64,000 bases of DNA from NCBI GenBank assembly GCA_031460455.1, contig JAVKTQ010000006.1:144767-208766 (forward strand), given 5' to 3'. How positions within the stretch are numbered: the stretch's first letter is position 1; each line of letters begins with the position of its first letter. Below, in pieces: positions 32,746-39,466 of the stretch. The notes beneath the pieces are model-generated. The model was not told the origin of the DNA and made no database searches. It saw nothing but the letters and a program-made list of their open reading frames with translations. The translations under genes and the position numbers were made by a program. Origin of the DNA: Sporomusaceae bacterium. GTDB lineage: Bacteria; Bacillota; Negativicutes; Sporomusales; UBA7701.

Positions 32746-33246
32746 TTAGCGGGGGCGCGCGCCGAGCCACTCGCGGACGACGCCGATCACCGGCGTGTAG
32801 TAGAGCAGGCAGGCGATGACCGCGCCGCCGGCGGCGCTGACGGCGAAGGGGACGACGAAGAACAGGGCACCGGCTTTGGAGCCGATTAGGTATTTGGCGA
32901 CCGGGAAGGCGACGAGGGCGCCGATGAGGCCGGTGCCGACGAGTTCGCCGACCGCCGCCCAGATTATGCTGTTGGTGCGCCGGTAGAGGATGCCGGCGAG
33001 GGCGGCGCCGATCATGCTGCCGGGGAAGGCGAGCAGCGAGCCTGTGCCGAGGATGTTGCGCAGCAGCGAGGTGGCGAAGGCGGCGTTGACGGAGTATCTC
33101 GTGCCGAGGAGGACGGCCAGCAGGATGTTGATGGCGTGCTGGACGGGGAAGCATTTGGCGACGCCCACGGGGATGTAGATCAGTTGGGCGGTGAATACCC
33201 CGACTGCGACGAACAGGGCGGTGAAGGTGAGTTTTTTGGTGTCCAT
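32746..33246 (-). CDS. thiW: ThiW, ECF transporter S component for a thiamin precursor
   Basis: 166 residues, six membrane helices. The family pattern VGVAKCFPVQHAINILLAVL and LLRNILGTGSLLAFPGSMIG is that of ThiW, the proposed hydroxyethylthiazole-specific S component. It works with a shared ECF energizing module (EcfAA'T), which is not in this window. It follows thiM by 23 nt behind GGGAGGAATGG, and so lies under the TPP riboswitch. This agrees with import of the substrate that ThiM phosphorylates. Confidence 0.88.
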   Translation of the reverse strand: MDTKKLTFTALFVAVGVFTAQLIYIPVGVAKCFPVQHAINILLAVLLGTRYSVNAAFATSLLRNILGTGSLLAFPGSMIGAALAGILYRRTNSIIWAAVGELVGTGLIGALVAFPVAKYLIGSKAGALFFVVPFAVSAAGGAVIACLLYYTPVIGVVREWLGARPR

Positions 33247-33269
33247 AATCTTTCCATTCCTCCCGGGTA

Positions 33270-34076
33270 TCAGCCGATTTTGGCGTAGCGGAGCAGGAGT
33301 TCGGGCGTGAGGTTGAAGACGGCGTCGAAGAGCCTGACGCGGAAGGCGCCGATGCCGTCCTCCGGCCGGAGGGAGCGGTGGGCGAGGTCGCCGGCGACGC
33401 CCATGACGGCGAGGCCGGTGACGGCGCTTACATAAGGGTCGGCGCCGGTTCCCAGGCAGCAGCCGATGAGCGAGGTGGCCATGCAGCCGGTGCCGGTGAC
33501 GCGCGCCAGCCAGGGGTGGCCGTTGGCAATGCGGCAGAGGCGGCCGCCGCCGGCGACGATGTCGGTCTGGCCGGTGAGGGCGACGACGCAGCCCAGCCTA
33601 TTCGCGAGGCCGGCGGCGACTGCTTCGCCGTCGGTTTCGTCGGCGGCGGAGTCGACGCCGCGGATCGCGGCGCTGAGGCCGGCGACGGTTTTGATTTCGG
33701 CGGCGTTGCCTCTGACGACCGCCGGGCGGGTTGCGCGGATGATGCGGCCGGCGGCGGCGGTGCGGGCCGGGGTGGCGCCGGCGCCGACCGGGTCGAGGAT
33801 GACGGGGACGCCGAGTTCGCCGGCCCGTATGCCGGTGGCGATCATGGTGTCGACGGCGGCGGCGCTGAGGGTGCCGATGTTGAGCACGAGGGCGGCGGCC
33901 TTGGCGACCATGTCGGTGGCTTCGCCGGGATCGCCGGCCATGACGGGGGAAGCGCCGAAGGCGAGGGTGATATTGGCGCTGTCGTTGGCGGTGACGTAGT
34001 TGGTCAGATGGTGGATGAGGGGGTTTTTCGCCTTAACGGCGGCAAGGGTGGCGGCGATCTCGTGCAGAAGCTCCAT
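33270..34076 (-). CDS. thiM: Hydroxyethylthiazole kinase
   Basis: 268 residues, ribokinase-like fold. The start has PLIHHLTNYVTANDSANITLAFGASPVM, the classical ThiM substrate region, followed by ILDPVGAGATPAR and the C-terminal anion hole ARVTGTGCMATSLIGCCLG. It phosphorylates 4-methyl-5-(2-hydroxyethyl)thiazole for thiamin salvage. ATG behind CGGGGAGG. It is the first gene after the TPP riboswitch. Confidence 0.95.
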   Translation of the reverse strand: MELLHEIAATLAAVKAKNPLIHHLTNYVTANDSANITLAFGASPVMAGDPGEATDMVAKAAALVLNIGTLSAAAVDTMIATGIRAGELGVPVILDPVGAGATPARTAAAGRIIRATRPAVVRGNAAEIKTVAGLSAAIRGVDSAADETDGEAVAAGLANRLGCVVALTGQTDIVAGGGRLCRIANGHPWLARVTGTGCMATSLIGCCLGTGADPYVSAVTGLAVMGVAGDLAHRSLRPEDGIGAFRVRLFDAVFNLTPELLLRYAKIG

Positions 34077-34125
34077 TAATCTACCTCCCCGAAAGCGGGC
34101 TTGTAATAAGCGGATAGGCGGGTAA

Positions 34126-34268
34126 AACGAAAAGGCGCCTCCTGTAAGGATGCGCCCCGAAATCTAAACTTGAGCAGCTATCCCTACGCTGGCATTACCC
34201 AGATCAGGTTAAAGGGTCATAGGCAATCGGGCCTATTTCTCAGCCGGCTCCTCCGGCTCCCCCAGCAT
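34126..34268 (-). ncRNA. TPP (THI-box) riboswitch with terminator platform
   Basis: On the minus strand the aptamer runs from about 34267 to 34174. CTGAGA occurs at the P2/P3 side, then ACCCTTTAACCTGATCTGGG and TAATGCCAGCGTAGGGA, the invariant THI-box core. Downstream, GGGGCGC/GGCGCC with TTTTCGTTTT (about 34126-34157) forms a terminator before thiM. A -10 TATAAT (complement of 34334-34339) places the start near 34327. High TPP should stop transcription of thiM-thiW. The other bases of this 325-nt intergenic region hold nothing more. Confidence 0.95.
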
Positions 34269-34401
34269 ATATCCAGTTGGCGTCTCGTCGGTGACGGCGG
34301 AACGAGCAATGGTATCGTTTCGCCTTCTGTTTCATTATAACCATATCCGACCGATTTTTCCATACTTTTTACAGTAAGTTTTACGGAATGGGGGATTTTT
34401 T

Positions 34402-35094
34402 TTACGCCAGCAGGCGGTCTACGATGGCGTCGATGTGGATCTGGGTGGTGTCGAGGATGAGGGTGTCGAGGTCGCCGGCCCGGATGATGAGCGGCAGTTC
34501 GGTGCAGCCGAGGACGAGGGCGTCAGCGTTTTCGGTGGCGAGCATCCTCCTGGCGATGGCGAGCACGGCGTTTTTCTCCTCCGGCAGGACGATGCCTTCC
34601 TGAAGATGCGGGAAGATGATGTTGTGGATGACCTGCTGGTCCTCGGCCGCGGGGACGAAGGCGTCGATGCCGTAGCGGGCGAAGGCGCCGGTATAAAGGC
34701 CGCTGGCCATCGTGAAGGCGGTGCCGAAGATGACGACGCGGCGGCAGCCCGCGGCCTGGGCGCGTTTGCACGTTTCCTCGACAAGGCTGATGAGGGGCAG
34801 CGGCGAACGGGCGCTGAGATCGTCGAAGACGATGTGGGCGGTGTTGGCCGCCATGGCCGCGAATTCGGCGCCGCCGGCGGCCAGGGTTTCGAGGGAGGCG
34901 GCCAGGCGGTCGGTGAATGCGGGCCAGGTTTTGGTGGCCGCCAGGTTATACATTTCGTCAAGGTTGAGGCTGTCGATAATGACGAGGGGGTAGCCGACGC
35001 CGCCCGTCCTGGCCCGGTAGCCGTCGATTATCCCTTTGTAGTAGTCGAGCGTGGACGCCGGGCCGATCCCGCCGACCAGTCCGAATTTTTTCAT
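34402..35094 (-). CDS. Aspartate/glutamate racemase family protein
   Basis: 230 residues. KKFGLVGGIGPASTLDYYKG at the start and ALVLGCTELPLI near the C-terminus are family signatures; the latter holds one of the two catalytic Cys. The first catalytic position, usually CNTAH, reads MAANTAHIV, so that Cys is Ala. The protein may racemise poorly, work in one direction or do a related reaction. ATG at 35094 behind GGAGG. It follows the 35181 gene after a strong terminator, so it probably has its own promoter. Confidence 0.8.
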   Translation of the reverse strand: MKKFGLVGGIGPASTLDYYKGIIDGYRARTGGVGYPLVIIDSLNLDEMYNLAATKTWPAFTDRLAASLETLAAGGAEFAAMAANTAHIVFDDLSARSPLPLISLVEETCKRAQAAGCRRVVIFGTAFTMASGLYTGAFARYGIDAFVPAAEDQQVIHNIIFPHLQEGIVLPEEKNAVLAIARRMLATENADALVLGCTELPLIIRAGDLDTLILDTTQIHIDAIVDRLLA

Positions 35095-35146
35095 GACCAG
35101 CACCTCCGGTATAGGGTTAGTACCTGTTATTTTGATTATAGCATAG

Positions 35147-35174
35147 AAAAGGCCCGGACGCTTCCGGGCCTTTT
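35147..35174 (-). terminator. Intrinsic terminator after the 218-residue gene
   Basis: AAAAGGCCCGGA / TCCGGGCCTTTT stem with a 4-nt loop. Confidence 0.88.
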
Positions 35175-35180
35175 CACGGC

Positions 35181-35837
35181 TTATTTCTTGTATATCTGAC
35201 TCCTGGTGACTGTGCCCGCCCGGTCCTGCCGGAAGGCGAACGCGGGATTGGCGCCGGCGACGAAGCCGGCCAGCCAGGCCCGGTAGAACGACGCCATGGC
35301 CTGTTCGTCGACGCCGGTCCGCTGCCAGTTGGGCTGCTGGAGGTAGACGCCCGTTTCCCAGGTGGTGCTGTCGGCGGCGGCGGCGATGACGGTGTCGGCC
35401 TGGTCGCAGGGCATGCCGTTGAGGTAGTGGTCGCTGAGCGCCTGGTAGATACCGGAGGCGGCGGCCAGGTCGTAACTGCCCTGCGCCCTGGCGCTTTCGC
35501 CGGTGAGGCGGCCGTGGTCGGCGAAGGCTTGTCCGATGAGTTCGGCGGCCGCACCGCCGCAGGTGTCGAGCAGTTCTTTGACGAAGGCGGCTTCCCTGGT
35601 TTCGGCGATTTTGATCTGGCGCTGCAGCCAGCCGTGGATGTTGTCGTGCTCGATGAGTTCGCTGAGGTCGGTGTCGGGCTGCGGCCAGCCGTAGGTCTGG
35701 CGGACCTGTTCCTGGAGTTCTTCGGCGGCGGAGCCGCACAGGGCGGCCGCCCTTTCGCGGAGGAAGTCCTCGCGGCGGGCGACGAGGCTGATTTTCCGGT
35801 AGAGCCAGTAGTGGATGGGGCCGATGAATGCGCTCAT
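35181..35837 (-). CDS. Protein of unknown function paired with the sulfite-reductase-like gene
   Basis: 218 residues, soluble, mostly helical. It begins MSAFIGPIHYWLYRKISLV and contains LIEHDNIHGWLQRQIKIAE, a His-rich helix that may bind metal or heme, and later SDHYLNGMPCDQAD. The start codon overlaps the stop of the siroheme protein gene by 4 bp, a tight coupling that suggests a joint role. I recall no named family. A terminator follows. Confidence 0.55.
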   Translation of the reverse strand: MSAFIGPIHYWLYRKISLVARREDFLRERAAALCGSAAEELQEQVRQTYGWPQPDTDLSELIEHDNIHGWLQRQIKIAETREAAFVKELLDTCGGAAAELIGQAFADHGRLTGESARAQGSYDLAAASGIYQALSDHYLNGMPCDQADTVIAAAADSTTWETGVYLQQPNWQRTGVDEQAMASFYRAWLAGFVAGANPAFAFRQDRAGTVTRSQIYKK

Positions 35838-36790
35838 TGTTGTCCCTCCTTCAGGGCGACTTTATTCAGGGCGGTTATCAGTTCGCTTACTGCGAGACCG
35901 TGGATGCCGGCGGCTTTTTCGAGCGCTTCGCCGGTGGCCGAGGGGCAGCCGAGGCAGCCCATGCCGAAGCCGCGGAGGACGGGGATGGCGGCAGGGTATA
36001 CTCTGATGATGTCGGCGATGATGCTGTCGGCGGCGATGGCGTCGCCGGGTTTGAGCCTGGTTTCGCCGCCCGCGGCGGCCGGGGCGGGTGCGGGGACGGG
36101 AGCGACGGGGGCGGCGGCGGCCGGTCCGGCGGCGAAGGCGGCCAGGATGTCGGCCTGGAATTTGGCGAAGCCGATGCGGTCGATGAACTGGCCGATGCGT
36201 TCGATGTCGGCGTGTTTTTTGTAGTAGGCGACGATGATGTCGATGAGTCTGAGGGTGTCGTCGTAGCCGAGGCCGGCGATGAGCTTGTCGGCCAGCCGGG
36301 GGTGGGAGCCGGCGCTGCCGCCGACGTAGATATCCCAGCCGTCGTCGGTGCCGATGACGCCGATGTCTTTGATGATGGCTTCCGAACAGGAGTTGGGGCA
36401 GCCGGAGACGCCGATCTTCATGCGCGACGGCATTTCTTTTTTGATGTAGCGCCGGTCGAGTTCGAGGCCCAGCTTTACGCTGTCCTGTTTGCCGCGCTTG
36501 CAGAAGGCGATCCCGGGGCAGATCTTGACGCTGCGGACGCAGTTGGCGAAGCCCATGGCGGGCTGCATGCCGAGTTCGGCCCAGACGTTGTCGATGTCTT
36601 CGGCTTTCAGGCCGGTGATCATGATGCGCTGCGCGGAGGTGAGTTTGAGGGTGCCGCCGTATTCCCTGGCGACGTGGGCGTATTTTTCGAGCATTTCCGG
36701 TTTGACGAACCCTCCCGGAAGGTGCGGCGTGACGGCATAAGTTTTGGCGCCGTTGCGGATTTTCTGCAGGTTGGCTCCTTTGGGCAGCAT
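35834..36790 (-). CDS. Siroheme/4Fe-4S nitrite-sulfite reductase-like protein with C-terminal DUF1858
   Basis: 318 residues. An N-terminal ferredoxin-like half (VTPHLPGGFVKPEMLEKYA) is followed by the siroheme-4Fe4S motif as ICPGIAFC and SGCPNSC (C-X5-C and C-X3-C). An Ala/Pro linker (about 225-245) leads to DUF1858, the hybrid-cluster-associated disulfide domain, with GMGCLGCPSATGE. It is about half the size of assimilatory sulfite reductases. It might reduce sulfite or nitrite, or act as a sensor or assembly protein. ATG behind GAGGAGG. Two CRP/FNR-type palindromes lie upstream. Confidence 0.78.
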   Translation of the reverse strand: MLPKGANLQKIRNGAKTYAVTPHLPGGFVKPEMLEKYAHVAREYGGTLKLTSAQRIMITGLKAEDIDNVWAELGMQPAMGFANCVRSVKICPGIAFCKRGKQDSVKLGLELDRRYIKKEMPSRMKIGVSGCPNSCSEAIIKDIGVIGTDDGWDIYVGGSAGSHPRLADKLIAGLGYDDTLRLIDIIVAYYKKHADIERIGQFIDRIGFAKFQADILAAFAAGPAAAAPVAPVPAPAPAAAGGETRLKPGDAIAADSIIADIIRVYPAAIPVLRGFGMGCLGCPSATGEALEKAAGIHGLAVSELITALNKVALKEGQQ

Positions 36791-36863
36791 GGCGTTATTC
36801 CTCCTCGCGTTCTTGCGGTGTCTTTCTATGGTTCAATGATAACCCGCCGGCGGCGGCGGCGCT

Positions 36864-36900
36864 TTGATTTATATCACACTCCGGCGGTGATTTACATCAC
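36864..36900 (-). promoter_or_regulatory. Tandem CRP/FNR-type palindromes
   Basis: TTGATTTATATCAC (36864-36877) and GTGATTTACATCAC (36887-36900) are both TGAT-N4-ATCA palindromes of the FNR/HcpR kind, with centres 23 bp apart. They sit about 75-125 bp upstream of the siroheme protein start, so an anaerobic or NO-responsive regulator is likely. Confidence 0.65.
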
Positions 36901-36917
36901 GCGGCCGCGAAAATAGG

Positions 36918-36947
36918 AAGCAGCCCCGGAAGGCTCCGGGGCTGCTT
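36918..36947 (-). terminator. Hairpin ending the molybdoenzyme operon
   Basis: A 13-bp perfect stem (AAGCAGCCCCGGA / TCCGGGGCTGCTT), followed on the minus strand by CCTATTTTC. Confidence 0.75.
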
Positions 36948-36962
36948 GTGCGTGCGGTTTGG

Positions 36963-37622
36963 TTACGAGGAAATGTATTCGTTGAGCAGTTCGCTGTCCC
37001 ACAGCAGCACGCCGCGGGTCAGACCGAGGAGGGCGGCGTAGAAGCCTACGCTTCCGTAGGTGGCGGCGTCGCTTTCCAGGTCGCCGATCCAGCCGAGGGG
37101 ATGGGCGGCGATAAATTCCGCCTGGAGGCGGGCCGATTCCCGCCAGCCGGTTTCCTCGCGCAGGCTGGCAGCTTCGCTGGCGGCCGCCAGCAGCATGAGC
37201 TCGAGCCCCAGGTGGTCTTCCGGCTGCCGGTATTTCGCGGCCGCCTCGACGCCGAAACGGGCCATGGCTTCCCTCACCGCAAAGGCGGGGGCGCCGAACA
37301 TGAGCTTCTCTGGAGTGCGGTACAGCGATTCCCACGGGGGGGCCAGCGGGTCGCCGACGCCGAGGAACAGGGCGGTGTACTCGGTCTGCACCGCCTCCAG
37401 GGCCGCGTCTTCGGGCATCGCCTGCAGGCTGAGCGCGACGCCGACCAGTTTGTCGAGCGCGGCGCCCATGACATCGTTGGCCGGCGCGAGGGGGAAGCTG
37501 CGCCAGAATTCGGGCTGGAGGAGCGCAAGGCGGTCGCCCTGGAGCGATTCGAGCAGACAGTGGCCGAGGAAGCGATAGATGCCGGCGCGAAAGAGGGCGA
37601 CTTCTTGCCAGGATGCCTCCAT
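36963..37622 (-). CDS. TorD/DmsD family molybdoenzyme chaperone
   Basis: 219 residues, all-helical. The family signature region is EYTALFLGVGDPLAPPWESL, followed by QPEDHLGLELMLLA, which corresponds to the E-P-x-DH motif. These proteins bind the Tat signal of a molybdopterin enzyme and help cofactor insertion before export. It lies 6 nt after the NrfD gene and is the last gene of the operon whose catalytic subunit has a Tat signal. Confidence 0.88.
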   Translation of the reverse strand: MEASWQEVALFRAGIYRFLGHCLLESLQGDRLALLQPEFWRSFPLAPANDVMGAALDKLVGVALSLQAMPEDAALEAVQTEYTALFLGVGDPLAPPWESLYRTPEKLMFGAPAFAVREAMARFGVEAAAKYRQPEDHLGLELMLLAAASEAASLREETGWRESARLQAEFIAAHPLGWIGDLESDAATYGSVGFYAALLGLTRGVLLWDSELLNEYISS

Positions 37623-37628
37623 CGTCCG

Positions 37629-38837
37629 CTACTTGGCCGCCGTCGGCGCGGTGCGGACGCCGCGGACGGCGCCTTCGCCGGCCCAGAGCAGCCGACGGGC
37701 GGCCATGATGAAGGCGAGGCCCCCGAAGGAGATGATGCCGAGGAAGATGGCCCATTCGACGAGGGTCGGGGCGTATGACCCGGCCATCGCCCACATGTCG
37801 AGTTTGGCGCCGGCGGCCGGAGCCTGGCCGAGGGTGACGCCGGGCGCGCCGGGCACGAGCGGCAGGAGGAAGGAGGAGAACAGCAGCCAGACGCGTTTGC
37901 AGAATACGCCGAGGACTACGAGGCCGGAGGCGAGCAGTATCCTGCTTTTGATCTGGCGATTGGCGGCGCTGGCGAGGATGACGAAGGGCACGAGCAGGCC
38001 GAGGACGACCTGCACCCAGAAGAACGGCGCCAGCGGGCCGCTCAGCAGCAGTCCCAGGGCGGCCGCTACGCTTTCTTCGCCGGGGTAGGCGGCTGTCAGC
38101 ACTTCGCTGAAGACGAAGAAGGCGTCGACGGCGACGAAGGCGGCCAGCAAACCGGCAAGGCTGGCATAGAGCTTGGGTTCGACCTTGTAGTCGGATACCT
38201 GCTCCAGCACGGCCAGGACGATAATGAGGAGCGCCAGGCCGGAATCGAGAGCCGAGGCGACGAACAGCGGCGCCATGAGGGCGCTGTGCCAGCTGACGCG
38301 GGCGATCTGCAGGCCGAAGATCCAGGCCGTGACCGAGTGGACAAGCACGGCGGCCGGCAGGGCGACTGCCGAGAGGGTGGCCAGCTTGCGGTTATCGGGG
38401 ACGGGCCGGGTCATCTGCCTGAGGTAGAGCAGCGACACGATCAGGTAGAGGGCGATGACGACGACGTCCCAGATGAGCGGCGACTGGAACTGGGGATAGA
38501 TGAACAGGTAGAGTATCCTCTCGGGGCTGCCGAGGTCGACGACGATGAACAGCCCGGCGAGGATGATGCAGACCGTCGAAAGGATGACGGCCGGTTTGGA
38601 CACCGCCTTGAAAGCGGGGATGTCGAAGACGGTGGCCGAGGACGAGACGATGAGGCCGCCCGCCGACAGGCCGACGAAGAACATGAAGGAGGTGATGTAC
38701 AAGCCCCAGGACACGATGTTGCGCATCCCGGTGACGATAAGCCCGTTGCTGAGCTGGTAGATCCAGGCGCCAAGCCCCAGCAGCGTTAAGAGACCCATTA
38801 TTCCCAGGTATAGGTTGTAATTACCTCTTTTTTCCAC
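37629..38837 (-). CDS. NrfD/PsrC-type membrane anchor subunit
   Basis: 402 residues, about ten membrane helices, GTG start behind GGGGGCG. Segment SWGLYITSFMFFVGLSAGG and VVDLGSPERILYLFIYPQFQ are typical of NrfD/PsrC/DmsC proteins. It would exchange electrons with menaquinol and pass them to the FeS subunit. The mixture of Arg/Glu in helices is consistent with quinone binding near the outer face. Confidence 0.88.
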   Translation of the reverse strand: MEKRGNYNLYLGIMGLLTLLGLGAWIYQLSNGLIVTGMRNIVSWGLYITSFMFFVGLSAGGLIVSSSATVFDIPAFKAVSKPAVILSTVCIILAGLFIVVDLGSPERILYLFIYPQFQSPLIWDVVVIALYLIVSLLYLRQMTRPVPDNRKLATLSAVALPAAVLVHSVTAWIFGLQIARVSWHSALMAPLFVASALDSGLALLIIVLAVLEQVSDYKVEPKLYASLAGLLAAFVAVDAFFVFSEVLTAAYPGEESVAAALGLLLSGPLAPFFWVQVVLGLLVPFVILASAANRQIKSRILLASGLVVLGVFCKRVWLLFSSFLLPLVPGAPGVTLGQAPAAGAKLDMWAMAGSYAPTLVEWAIFLGIISFGGLAFIMAARRLLWAGEGAVRGVRTAPTAAK

Positions 38838-38851
38838 AATATCGCCCCCTT

Positions 38852-39466
38852 TCAGCGCAAGTAGTAGATTTGCGGTTTTGTGCCTTTTTCGGCGAGCAGC
38901 TGCTGGCCGCCGCGTTCGCGGATGGCTTGGGAAACGTCGCTGTTCGGGTCGTTAAGGTCGCCGAACTTGCGCGCCTTGGCCGGGCAGACTTCGACGCAGC
39001 GCGGTTCCTGGCCCTTGGAGGTACGCTCGACGCACAGCGTGCATTTTTCCATGACGCCTTTGGGGCGGGCCGGGGCTTCGCCGTAGGAATGGCCGGGTTC
39101 GCGGACGGGGTTCTGCCAGTTGAAGACGCGGACGTTGTAAGGACAGGCGGCCATGCAGTAGCGGCAGCCGATGCAGCGGTCGTAGTTGATCAGCACCCGG
39201 CCGTCCTCGTCCCGGTAGGTGGCGCCCACCGGACAGACTTTGACGCAGGGGGCGTTTTCGCAGTGGAGGCAGGCGAGCGGCATCCAGCTTTTGTGCAGGT
39301 GGGGGAATTCGCCGCGGGCGGTGTCGACGTCTTCGCCGCCGTCGGTGAGGATGCGGTTCCACAGCATGCCCATCGGCACATTGTTCTGCATTTTACAGCC
39401 GAGCGCGCAGGTGTGGCAGCCCATGCAGCGTTTGAGGTCAATTGTCATGCCTAGCTTTTTGGCCAT
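38852..39466 (-). CDS. DmsB/PsrB-type four-cluster ferredoxin subunit
   Basis: 204 residues with sixteen Cys in four ferredoxin groups: CMGCHTCALGC, CLHCENAPCVKVCP, CIGCRYCMAACP and CTLCVERTSKG...CVEVCP. There is no signal peptide, so export would be by hitchhiking on the Tat-exported catalytic subunit. The start ATG overlaps the catalytic gene stop by one base (TAATG). It is the electron relay between NrfD and the molybdenum site. Confidence 0.93.
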   Translation of the reverse strand: MAKKLGMTIDLKRCMGCHTCALGCKMQNNVPMGMLWNRILTDGGEDVDTARGEFPHLHKSWMPLACLHCENAPCVKVCPVGATYRDEDGRVLINYDRCIGCRYCMAACPYNVRVFNWQNPVREPGHSYGEAPARPKGVMEKCTLCVERTSKGQEPRCVEVCPAKARKFGDLNDPNSDVSQAIRERGGQQLLAEKGTKPQIYYLR

